This document shows, piece after piece, positions 17,201-24,906 of a stretch of DNA of 64,000 bases; the first letter of the stretch is position 1, and each line of letters begins with the position of its first letter. Made by a program: the position numbers and the translations under genes. Under the pieces are notes generated by a model that was not told where the DNA came from, ran no database searches, and worked only from the letters and a program-made list of their open reading frames with translations. Source of the stretch: Rhodospirillales bacterium (lineage in GTDB: Bacteria; Pseudomonadota; Alphaproteobacteria; Acetobacterales; Acetobacteraceae). The stretch spans positions 1 through 64,000 of the forward strand of contig JAFKLG010000061.1 in the NCBI GenBank assembly GCA_017304945.1, written 5' to 3'.

Positions 17201-18544
17201 TCAGGTCGCGGGCGGCACCCCCGCCTCGGCCAGCGCCGCGGCCTGGCGGTCGGCCAGGCGCTGCTCGTCGAAATCCGCGATCAGCTCGTTGAACAGCCGG
17301 CTCCAGTTCAGCTCGGCGCGCAGCCGGAGGAACACGCCGCCCAGGCCGATCGCCGAACGGTCCATCAGCACGAATTCCCGCGGCGGCTTCACGCCGCCGG
17401 TGCGCTTCAGCCCGGCATGCACCCGTTCCGCCACCTCACGCCCGAACATCGGGTCGTCGGTCTCCGAAATGCGCCGCACACGGTCGTCGATCAGCGGCTC
17501 GTAGAGGAAGCGCGCCCACATGTTGAGCACGTCCATCTTCTCGCGCGAGAGGTCGGTGAAGCCCCAGGTCTCATAGGCATGATGCGCGCGATCGTCGTCA
17601 TGGTCGCGCACCGCCTCGAACAGGTCGATCACGCCGCGCACGAACTTGGCCGGGAAGACGCGGATCGCGCCGAAGTCCAGCAGGTTCACCGAAGCGTCCG
17701 CACGCACCTGGTAATTGCCCAGATGCGGATCGCCGTGAATCACCCCGAAATGGTAGAACGGCACGTACCAGGCGCGGAACAGCGCCTCGGCCATGCGGTT
17801 CCGCTCCTCCTGCGGCGGGTCCTCGGCCAGGCGCTGCATCAGCGGGCGCCCGTCGAGCCAGGTCATCGTCAGCAGCCGCTTGGTGCTGTAGGCCGGGATC
17901 GGGCGCGGCACGTGCACCGTCGGATGTGCCGCCAGCATGAGCCCATACAGGCGCATCTGTGCCGCCTCGCGCTCGTAATCGAGCTCCTCGCGCAGGCGTT
18001 CGGCCAGTTCCTTGTAGATCTCCTCATGCTGGATGGCATTGTCCATCCGGTGATAGATCGCCATCGCCAGCCGGAGCTGCCGCAGGTCGGCCTCCACCGT
18101 GCTGGGCATGTCGGGATATTGCAGCTTGCAGGCGACATCGGTGCCGTCCGGCAGGGTCGCGCGGTGCACCTGGCCGAGGCTCGCCGCCGCCGCCGCCTCA
18201 TGCCCGAACGTGGTGAAGCGGGACTGCCAGTCGGGGCCGAGTTCGCTCGCCATGCGCCGGCGCACGAAGGCCCAGCCCATCGCCGGCGCGTTCGATTGCA
18301 GCTGCGCGAGTTCGGCCGCGTATTCCGCCGGCAAGGCGTCCGGGACGGTGGAGAGGAACTGCGCCACCTTCATCAGCGGCCCCTTGAGCCCGCCGAGGAT
18401 GGTCCTGAGGTCCTGCGCGTGGGCCGATTTGTCGGTCTGGATGCCAAACACGCGCGCACCGGCGACGCGGGCCGCGATGCCGCCGACCGCGCCCGAAGTT
18501 CGCGCCATGCGCCGGATTTCGCCGAAGATATTGCTGCCGGACAT
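17201..18544 (-). CDS. ABC1/UbiB family atypical kinase
   Basis: A 447-residue ABC1/AarF/UbiB-type protein-kinase-like protein. The N-terminal family helix reads LKGPLMKVAQFLS, the KxGQ motif with Ala instead of Gly. Then come the Ala-rich loop AAAASLGQVHRA, the nucleotide Lys in VACKLQYP, the catalytic HGDPHLGN and the metal motif LLDFG. Family members support ubiquinone biosynthesis or lipid homeostasis as ATPases. No C-terminal membrane helices like those of UbiB are obvious, so it is the shorter soluble type and I leave the symbol empty. The ATG lies 2 bp after the DUF559 stop; its purine-rich ribosome-binding stretch is supplied by the palindromic repeat there. Confidence 0.88.
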   Translation of the reverse strand: MSGSNIFGEIRRMARTSGAVGGIAARVAGARVFGIQTDKSAHAQDLRTILGGLKGPLMKVAQFLSTVPDALPAEYAAELAQLQSNAPAMGWAFVRRRMASELGPDWQSRFTTFGHEAAAAASLGQVHRATLPDGTDVACKLQYPDMPSTVEADLRQLRLAMAIYHRMDNAIQHEEIYKELAERLREELDYEREAAQMRLYGLMLAAHPTVHVPRPIPAYSTKRLLTMTWLDGRPLMQRLAEDPPQEERNRMAEALFRAWYVPFYHFGVIHGDPHLGNYQVRADASVNLLDFGAIRVFPAKFVRGVIDLFEAVRDHDDDRAHHAYETWGFTDLSREKMDVLNMWARFLYEPLIDDRVRRISETDDPMFGREVAERVHAGLKRTGGVKPPREFVLMDRSAIGLGGVFLRLRAELNWSRLFNELIADFDEQRLADRQAAALAEAGVPPAT

Positions 18545-18546
18545 GG

Positions 18547-19038
18547 CTATGCATCCCCCTCCCCTCGCGGGCGGGGGATGGGGGGCGGGGGCGCCGCGTC
18601 GGAGCCCCCGTCATGGCCGGTTGCTTCCAGGATCACGAGACGCACGACTCCTTCGAGGTTACGGAAGACCTCAGCATTGGGGATGCGCAGGACGCGCAAA
18701 CCGCGCCTGCGCATCCACGCGTCGCGGGCAGCGTCACGCGCGGCGGCCTCCCAGTGGGAGACGCCGTCGAGCTCGATCACCAGCCGAACCGCAGGGCAGT
18801 AGAAGTCGGCGATGTATGGTCCGATCGGGACCTGCCGCCGGAATTTCAACCCGCGCACGGCGTGGTTGCGCAGCGCGGACCAGAGCCTGCGTTCCGCAGG
18901 GGTGGCGTCGCGGCGGAGCGCACGAGCTTTCTGGAGCGGGGTGGTGGGAGGGTTGGGTGCGTACTCGGGTGGCACCCCCTCCCCCCATCCCCCTCCCGCA
19001 GGGGGAGGGGGGGATCCGGAATGAGCCGCAAGTCTCAC
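18547..19038 (-). CDS. DUF559 endonuclease-like protein
   Basis: A 163-residue protein with a DUF559 (Vsr/PD-(D/E)xK-like) domain at about 45-145. It begins LRRDATPAERRLWSALRN, then has FRRQVPIGPYIADFYC and VIELDGVSHW, where Asp, Glu and the following residues fit a nuclease core. DUF559 proteins are predicted nucleases of unknown role. Both protein ends are low-complexity (SPPPPAGGGWGEGV, APPPPIPRPRGEG) because palindromic repeats run into the coding region. The GTG at 19038 overlaps the pepF stop as GTGA. It looks like a small cassette inserted between pepF and the ABC1 gene. Confidence 0.82.
   Translation of the reverse strand: MRLAAHSGSPPPPAGGGWGEGVPPEYAPNPPTTPLQKARALRRDATPAERRLWSALRNHAVRGLKFRRQVPIGPYIADFYCPAVRLVIELDGVSHWEAAARDAARDAWMRRRGLRVLRIPNAEVFRNLEGVVRLVILEATGHDGGSDAAPPPPIPRPRGEGDA
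18551..18595 (+). repeat. left copy of 45-47 bp palindromic repeat flanking DUF559
   Basis: A G/C-only palindromic element (ATCCCCCTCCCC, GCGGGCGGGGGATGGGG, GCGGGGGCGCC in order). It matches the reverse complement of 18971-19017 with only a few mismatches and a 2-base gap, so the two form an inverted pair around the DUF559 gene. It lies inside the DUF559 3' coding end. Confidence 0.75.
18971..19017 (-). repeat. right copy of 45-47 bp palindromic repeat flanking DUF559
   Basis: Inverted partner of 18551-18595, lying inside the 5' coding end of the DUF559 gene. It has an internal hairpin, CCCCCTCCC-GCA-GGGGGAGGG. Both copies point outward from the gene like terminal inverted repeats or paired REP elements. 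Confidence 0.75.
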
Positions 19039-20816
19039 GCGCCCTGCTCCAGCTCGTCGATGAAGCCGGCGATCACGTCGAGCCCGCGGGTCCAGAAGGC
19101 GGGGTCGGAGGCGTCGAGGCCGAATGGCGCGAGCAGCTCCTTGTGACGCTTGGTGCCACCGGCCCGCAGCAGGTCGAGGTATTTGGCCTGAAAGCCCGGA
19201 TGTCCGGACTGGAACACCGAATACAGCGCATTCACCAGGCAATCGCCGAACGCATACGCGTAGACATAGAACGGCGAGTGGATGAAGTGCGGCACATAGG
19301 ACCAGAACACTTCATAGTCGGGGGTGAACTCGAACGCCGGTCCCAGACTCTCGGTCTGCACCCCCATCCAGATCTCGCCGATCCGCTCGGGCATCAGCTC
19401 GCCCGACCGGCGCTCGTCATGGACGCGGGTCTCGAACTGGTAGAACGCGATCTGACGAACCACCGTGTTCAGCATGTCCTCCACCTTGGAGGCCAGCATG
19501 ATCCGGCGCTGCGCAGGGCTCGCGGCGTCCAGCAGGGCGCGGAAGGTCAGCATTTCCCCGAACACGCTGGCGGTCTCGGCCAGGGTCAGCGGCGTGCCGG
19601 ACATCAGGTAGCCCTGCCCGCCCGCCAGCACCTGGTGCACGCCATGCCCCAGTTCATGCGCCAGCGTCATCACGTCGCGGGTCCGGCCATGATAGTTCAG
19701 CAGCAGATACGGATGCGCGCTCGGCACCGTCGGATGGGCGAACGCGCCGCCGGCCTTGCCCGGCGTCAGGCGCGCATCGATCCAGGGCTGGTCGAAGAAG
19801 CGCTTGCCGATCGCGGCGAGGTCCGGGCTGAACGCGCCATAGGCGGTGAGCACGCGATCCCGCGCCTCCGCCCACGGGATCGAGCGGTCGTCGTCGCCCG
19901 GCAGCGGCGCGTTGCGGTCCCAGTGCTGCAGCTTGGGCAGACCAAGCCACTTGGCCTTCATCAGGTAGTAGCGATGGGACAGACGCCCGTAGGACGCCCG
20001 CACGGCCGTCACGAGCGCGTCGACGACGGCATCCTCGACCATGTTGGAGCGATTGCGATAGCTGCCGGGGCGCGGGTAGTGCCGCCAGCCGTCGATGATC
20101 TCCTTGTCCTTCGCGAGCGTGTTGGTGATCAGCGAGAACAGCCGGATCCGCTCTCCGAACGCCGCGCCGATCGCCTTGCCGGCGGCCTCGCGCACGCTGC
20201 GATCGGGGTCGGACAGGCGGTTCAGCGTGGCGCTGACGGTCAGTTCCTCCCCGTTCAGGGGGATGCGCATGCCGGCCACCGTCTCGTCGAACAGCCGGTT
20301 CCAGGCGGCGTGACCGGTCACCTCCTTCTCGTGCAGCAGCTTCTCCAGCTCGTCCGAGAGCTGGTGCGGGCGGAACACGCGCAGGTCGCGCAGCCAGGGC
20401 CGGTAGCGGGCGAGCGTGGGATCCGCGAGCTTCTGCTCGAGCGTCGCCTCGTCGAGCCGGTTCAGCTCGAGGGTGAAGAAGATCAGGTGGGTGCTGATCG
20501 CGGTCACCCGCTCCTGCGCCGTCTGGTAGAAGCGGCCGATCGCCGGGTCCGTGGAATCGCCGCTGAACAGGAGTTGGGCGTAGGACATCAGCCGGCCAAG
20601 CGTCTCCTCGATCCGCTCGTATTCGGCGATGGCGGCGGCAAGCTCGGCGCCGGTCAGGTCGAACAGCCGGCCCTGGTAGGCGGCGGCGAACCGCCGCGCC
20701 TGCTGATCGGCGGCGGCGAGGTCGGCCTCCACCGCCGGGCTGTCGGGCCCCGGGTACAGATCGGACAGGTCCCAGGCCGGCAGGGTCGCGTCGGCGGCGT
20801 GGGGAGCGTCGTTCAT
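19035..20816 (-). CDS. pepF: M3 family oligoendopeptidase F
   Basis: A 593-residue M3 metallopeptidase of the PepF/M3B type that cleaves short peptides (about 7-17 residues) in the cytoplasm. It has an N-terminal WDLSDLYPG segment typical of PepF and a long helical domain. The zinc motif LAHELGHGVHQV (HExxH) is followed by the downstream Glu in TASVFGEML, plus the substrate loop GDCLVNALY. Length is normal. Start at 20816 (MNDAPHAADATLP) was preferred over 20855, which adds only a Ser/Pro-rich tail and lacks a better signal. It is first in a tight set with DUF559 (4-bp overlap) and the ABC1 gene, and divergent from the acyl-CoA ligase. Confidence 0.92.
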   Translation of the reverse strand: MNDAPHAADATLPAWDLSDLYPGPDSPAVEADLAAADQQARRFAAAYQGRLFDLTGAELAAAIAEYERIEETLGRLMSYAQLLFSGDSTDPAIGRFYQTAQERVTAISTHLIFFTLELNRLDEATLEQKLADPTLARYRPWLRDLRVFRPHQLSDELEKLLHEKEVTGHAAWNRLFDETVAGMRIPLNGEELTVSATLNRLSDPDRSVREAAGKAIGAAFGERIRLFSLITNTLAKDKEIIDGWRHYPRPGSYRNRSNMVEDAVVDALVTAVRASYGRLSHRYYLMKAKWLGLPKLQHWDRNAPLPGDDDRSIPWAEARDRVLTAYGAFSPDLAAIGKRFFDQPWIDARLTPGKAGGAFAHPTVPSAHPYLLLNYHGRTRDVMTLAHELGHGVHQVLAGGQGYLMSGTPLTLAETASVFGEMLTFRALLDAASPAQRRIMLASKVEDMLNTVVRQIAFYQFETRVHDERRSGELMPERIGEIWMGVQTESLGPAFEFTPDYEVFWSYVPHFIHSPFYVYAYAFGDCLVNALYSVFQSGHPGFQAKYLDLLRAGGTKRHKELLAPFGLDASDPAFWTRGLDVIAGFIDELEQGA

Positions 20817-20955
20817 CGGAGGGGAGTCCTCGGGGCTGCTGCGTTCCCTGTTCATGTAGAGTAGGAACCTGACCCGTCAAAGGGTTGCGCCGACGCAGCC
20901 CGAAAGGGGGGAGGCAAAGCTGCGCACCTATCCGACCTGGCCCAACCTGGCCGCG

Positions 20956-22623
20956 ATGATGTTCGGGCTGGCCCGCACCTGGCCCGCCAAGCCGATGTTG
21001 CGCCATTACCGGGACGGCACGTGGCACGGCGTGACCTGGTCGGCGTTCGGCCGCATGGCGGCGTCCTGCGCACGGCACCTGCGCGCGGCCGGCGTGGCGG
21101 CGGGCGATCGGGTGGTGATCTGCGCCGAGAACCGCCCCGAATATCCGATCGCCGAAACGGCGCTGATGGCGATCCGCGCCATACCGGTGCCGACCTACAC
21201 GACCAACACGGTCGCCGATCATGTGCACATCCTGCGCGATTCCGGGGCGCGGGCGGCCATAGTCTCCTCCCCCGCGCTTGCCGCGAAGCTGCGCGAGGCG
21301 GGGGCAGAGCTGGCGGGGCTCGACCTGCTGGTGGTGATGGACCCCGGCGCGGAGGCGGCGGACACGGTCGCGTGGGCGACGCTGGTGGCGGACGATCGGC
21401 CGCCGGACGACATCGCGCTGGAGGCCTCGGGGATCCCGCCAGGGGCGCTCGCCTGCCTGATCTACACGTCCGGCACCGGAGGCGCGCCCAAGGGCGTCAT
21501 GCTGCCGCATCGCTGCATCCTGTCGAACTGCCGCGGCGCCTTCTCACTGGTGAAGCCGCTGATGCTGGAGGACGAGATCTATCTCTCCTACCTGCCGCTC
21601 TCGCACAGCTACGAGCATACGGTCGGCCAGTTCTTCGTGCTCAGCCTGGGCACCGAGATCGTGTACTGCCGCGGCGTCGAGCACCTCGCCGCCGACCTGC
21701 TGGCGATCCGCCCGACGCTGATGACGGCGGTGCCCCGGGTGCTCGAGGTGATCCGCGGCCGCGTGCTCGCGCAGGTGGCGCGGCAGACGCCCCGGCGGCA
21801 GGCGCTGTTCCAGCATGCGCTCACCCTGGGGCTGCGCCGGATCGCGGGCGAGCGGCTGGGGCTCGCGGATCGGATCATGGACGTGGTGCTGGACCGGCTG
21901 GTGCGCGCCAAGGTGCGCGCGCGCTTCGGCGGGCGGCTGAAGGTCGCGATGTCGGGTGGGGCACGCCTCGATCCGGAGGTCGGGCGCTTCTTCCTCGCCC
22001 TCGGCCTGCCCATCATGCAGGGGTATGGGCAGACCGAGGCGGGTCCGGTGATCAGCGCCAATCCGCCCGAGGCGATCCACATCGAGACGGTGGGGCGGGT
22101 GCTCGACGGGGTGGAGCTGCGCCTCGCCGAGGATGGCGAGATCCTGGTGCGCGGCGACCTGGTGATGGACGGCTATTGGGGCCACCCGGCGGAGACGGCG
22201 GCGGTGATCCGCGACGGCTGGCTGCATACCGGCGATATCGGCGCGCTGGACGCGGCAGGGTATCTCCGCATCACGGATCGCAAGAAGGACATGATCGTGC
22301 TGTCCGGCGGCGAGAACGTCTCCCCGGCCAAGATCGAGGGCATGCTGATGGCGGAGCCCGAGATCGCGCAAGCGGTGGTGGCGGGCGACGGCCGGTCCGG
22401 GCTGACCGCGCTGCTGGTGCCGGCCGAGGGGCAGGACGAGGTGACGGTGGCGGTCGCGGTGAACCGGACCAACATGCGGCTTTCGGTCACGGAACGGATC
22501 CGCCGGCAGGCGGTGGTGCCCCCGTTCACGATCGAGAACGGGCTGCTCACCCCGACCCAGAAGATCCGCCGCCTGATGGTGCTGCGCGCCAATGCGGCGG
22601 TCCTGGCGCAACTCCACGCGTGA
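20956..22623 (+). CDS. AMP-dependent long-chain acyl-CoA synthetase
   Basis: A 555-residue AMP-forming adenylating enzyme that activates a carboxylic acid to acyl-AMP and then acyl-CoA. Motifs in order: P-loop YTSGTGGAPKGVML (TG for the usual TT), LPLSHSYEH, GYGQTEAGP, DGWLHTGDIG and DRKKDMIVLSGGENVSPAKIE. It is most like long-chain fatty-acid ligases. The ATG at 20956 has no Shine-Dalgarno. An in-frame CTG at 20920 is preceded by GGGGGGAGG at good spacing, and the extra residues LRTYPTWPNLAA resemble the usual family N-terminus. The true start may therefore be CTG 20920. The catalytic Lys near the C-terminus (TPTQKIRR) is present; it is the residue Pat enzymes acetylate, and a Pat-like gene is 7 kb away. 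Confidence 0.9.
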   Translation: MMFGLARTWPAKPMLRHYRDGTWHGVTWSAFGRMAASCARHLRAAGVAAGDRVVICAENRPEYPIAETALMAIRAIPVPTYTTNTVADHVHILRDSGARAAIVSSPALAAKLREAGAELAGLDLLVVMDPGAEAADTVAWATLVADDRPPDDIALEASGIPPGALACLIYTSGTGGAPKGVMLPHRCILSNCRGAFSLVKPLMLEDEIYLSYLPLSHSYEHTVGQFFVLSLGTEIVYCRGVEHLAADLLAIRPTLMTAVPRVLEVIRGRVLAQVARQTPRRQALFQHALTLGLRRIAGERLGLADRIMDVVLDRLVRAKVRARFGGRLKVAMSGGARLDPEVGRFFLALGLPIMQGYGQTEAGPVISANPPEAIHIETVGRVLDGVELRLAEDGEILVRGDLVMDGYWGHPAETAAVIRDGWLHTGDIGALDAAGYLRITDRKKDMIVLSGGENVSPAKIEGMLMAEPEIAQAVVAGDGRSGLTALLVPAEGQDEVTVAVAVNRTNMRLSVTERIRRQAVVPPFTIENGLLTPTQKIRRLMVLRANAAVLAQLHA

Positions 22624-22670
22624 CCGCCGACCGCCATGGGAGCGATCGGCGGAAGCGTGCCGGACAGGCT

Positions 22671-23714
22671 CTAGCCGCAGGCCACCGCGTAGATGTCCTT
22701 CACCCCGTGCGGCAGCGTGGCGGCGTGCCATGTCTCGCCGCCGTCCTGCGTGCCGTAGATCTCTCCGCCATATCGCGCGCCCAGATACACGGTGTTCGGA
22801 TCGCGCGCATGCAGGGCGACCGACATGATCGTGCCATGCACCTGCACCTTGTCGAACCGCCGCCAGGTCTTGCCGGCATCCGTGCTGCGATACAGCCCGC
22901 CATCATGGCTCGCCGCGGCCACGCTCAGCGCGGCATACAGCGTGTTCGGATCGGCGGGCGAGACGCGGATGTCGCGCCCATAGGTGACCGGTGAGAACCG
23001 CCCCACCTCCAGGTCCTGCCACGTCCTGCCCTGATCGGCGCTGCGGAACAGCCCCATGCGCACCGCGATCGTCACCGCGTCAGGATCGGCCGGCGTCGTG
23101 ATGATGGCATGGCCGTCGAGCATGCCTTCCGCGAAACTGTCGCTGACGATCTTGCTGCGCAGGTGCGGAAGGTTCGACAGCCGGATCAGGTCCTCGCTGC
23201 AATCCTCCCACGTCTCGCCACCATCGGTGGTGCGGATCGCGCCCGCGACCTCGAGCGCCGCGTAGATCTCACCCGGTCGCGACGGGTGCTGCGCGAGCCG
23301 CATCACGCGGGCGGCGAACGGCGCCTTGCAGCGCTCCGGCACCTGCGGGTTCGGCAGCTTGCGCCACGACGCGCCGCGATCCTCGCTACGGTAGAGGTCG
23401 ATCGGTGAGCCGCCGGCATAGACGAGGTCAGGGTTGCCGGCATCGACCAGGAAGCACCAGACCTGCTTGCCCGTGTCCGGGAACTGCATGCGCTGGAAGC
23501 TCTTGCCTTGATCGGTGCTGCGCCACACCCCGTCCGAGGTGCCGGCGAACACGGTCGCCGGATCCTTCGGATGCACGACCACGGTATACGCCTCGAGATG
23601 ATCCAGCGCGTGGATCCACGCGTCCTGCCCGGCGGGCCGGCAGAATACGCCGGTGCCTCCCTTCTGGTCCGGCCGGCCGACATAGCCGGCCACGGCGGCA
23701 TAGAGATGCGTCAT
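22671..23714 (-). CDS. BNR/sialidase-like beta-propeller protein
   Basis: A 347-residue protein made of repeated Asp-box (BNR) motifs such as SEDRGASW, TTDGGETW, SADQGRTW, STDAGKTW and TQDGGETW. Each follows a segment like DPNTVYLGA, which predicts a beta-propeller of the sortilin/photosystem-assembly-factor type. No signal peptide and no sialidase catalytic Arg triad are visible, so glycosidase activity is not supported. Probably a cytoplasmic protein of unknown function. Start at 23714. It converges with the acyl-CoA ligase and is divergent from the Ldh-family gene. Confidence 0.82.
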   Translation of the reverse strand: MTHLYAAVAGYVGRPDQKGGTGVFCRPAGQDAWIHALDHLEAYTVVVHPKDPATVFAGTSDGVWRSTDQGKSFQRMQFPDTGKQVWCFLVDAGNPDLVYAGGSPIDLYRSEDRGASWRKLPNPQVPERCKAPFAARVMRLAQHPSRPGEIYAALEVAGAIRTTDGGETWEDCSEDLIRLSNLPHLRSKIVSDSFAEGMLDGHAIITTPADPDAVTIAVRMGLFRSADQGRTWQDLEVGRFSPVTYGRDIRVSPADPNTLYAALSVAAASHDGGLYRSTDAGKTWRRFDKVQVHGTIMSVALHARDPNTVYLGARYGGEIYGTQDGGETWHAATLPHGVKDIYAVACG

Positions 23715-23841
23715 CTTGTCCGCTCCTTCTCCCTTCGCCCCAGGCTAGCCCAGCGCGGCGTCCAGGCAAAACGCCCGCGCCCTTGGCCGCGTCCGGCCTC
23801 GGGACTAGCCTTCCCGGCACATCGACCGGGGAGGACCAATC

Positions 23842-24891
23842 ATGCCGACAGTGCCAGCGGAGAGACTGATCGACATCGCCAAAGGCCTGCTGATCGCCGC
23901 GGGCGCATCGGAGGAGGAAGCCGCGGTCGTCGCGCGCTACAACATCGGCGCCAATCTGGTGGGCCACGACTCCCACGGCATCATCCTGATCCCGCAGTAC
24001 ATCGAGCGCATCAAGGCCGGTCACATCATGCCGCAGGCGGCGTGGACCATCGTCGAGGAGTCGCCGACGACGACGGTGATCGACGGCAACTGGGGGTTCG
24101 GCTACGCGGTGACCGATCGCGCGATGCGGCACACCATCGCCAAGGCGAAGACGCAGAACGTTGCCGCTGCAACCGTCTTCCGACAGAGCCATATCGGGCG
24201 CCTCGCCTCCTACCCGCTGATCGCTGCCGGCGAGGGGATGATCGCCATGATCACTGCGGATTCCGGCCGCAGCCCCAAGCACGTCGCCCCGTTCGGCGGC
24301 GCCAAGGCGCGGCTCGGCACCAACCCGATCTGCTTCGCAGTGCCGTCCAATCTCGATGGCCCGCTGGTGTTCGACATGGCGACCTCCGCCGCCGCTGCGG
24401 GCAAGATCAACGTCGCCACCGCGCGCGGGGAGCCGGTGCCGAGTGGCTGGCTGATCGACGCGGAGGGGCGACCGAGCACGGATCCGAAGGTGCTGAAGCA
24501 GGGCGGTGCGCTGCTGCCGCTGGGCGGGACGGAGGGCTACAAGGGCACCGGCCTCGCCGCGATTGTCGAGATCCTGTCGGGGCTGCTGACCGGTCTCGGC
24601 TTCGGCGTCGAACCCACCGGGCGGCACAACGACGGGTGCTTCATCGCGGTGTTCAACGTCGCCGCCTTCCGCAAGCTCGAGACCTTCAAGCAGGAGGTGA
24701 CGGAGTTCGCGCAGTACCTGAAGGCGACGCCGCCGGCGGAGGGATTCTCCGAGGTGTTCTATCCGGGTGAGATCGAGTTCCGGAAGGAGCAGGCGCGTCG
24801 GCGCGACGGCGTGCCGATCGAGGATGCGACGTGGAACAAGCTGCGCGACCTCGCCCAGGGATATGGTATCGCTGACCGCCTGGGGTTCTGA
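23842..24891 (+). CDS. Ldh family NAD(P)-dependent oxidoreductase
   Basis: A 349-residue malate/L-lactate dehydrogenase-like (type 2) oxidoreductase, the fold shared by ureidoglycolate, 2,3-diketogulonate and Delta1-piperideine-2-carboxylate reductases. Typical marks are GHDSHGIILIPQYIERI (catalytic His), RQSHIGRLASYP, FGGAKARLGTNPICFAVP and GYKGTGLAAIVEILSG. It oxidises a 2-hydroxy acid or reduces a 2-keto or imino acid with NAD(P)H; the substrate is unknown. ATG at 23842 follows GGGAGGACC. It lies 15 bp upstream of the molybdopterin oxidase gene, so the two may form one catabolic unit. Confidence 0.9.
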   Translation: MPTVPAERLIDIAKGLLIAAGASEEEAAVVARYNIGANLVGHDSHGIILIPQYIERIKAGHIMPQAAWTIVEESPTTTVIDGNWGFGYAVTDRAMRHTIAKAKTQNVAAATVFRQSHIGRLASYPLIAAGEGMIAMITADSGRSPKHVAPFGGAKARLGTNPICFAVPSNLDGPLVFDMATSAAAAGKINVATARGEPVPSGWLIDAEGRPSTDPKVLKQGGALLPLGGTEGYKGTGLAAIVEILSGLLTGLGFGVEPTGRHNDGCFIAVFNVAAFRKLETFKQEVTEFAQYLKATPPAEGFSEVFYPGEIEFRKEQARRRDGVPIEDATWNKLRDLAQGYGIADRLGF

Positions 24892-24906
24892 TCGCGGCGG
24901 GGCGGC

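Noticed and set aside
17201..20816. Mobile island carrying pepF and the ABC1 gene
   Set aside because: Only the DUF559 gene is bounded by inverted repeats. The flanking genes are ordinary chromosomal genes with the same base composition and no integrase or tRNA target.
22671..23714. Sialidase
   Set aside because: Only Asp-box repeats are present. The Arg triad, the Tyr/Glu nucleophile pair and a secretion signal are missing.
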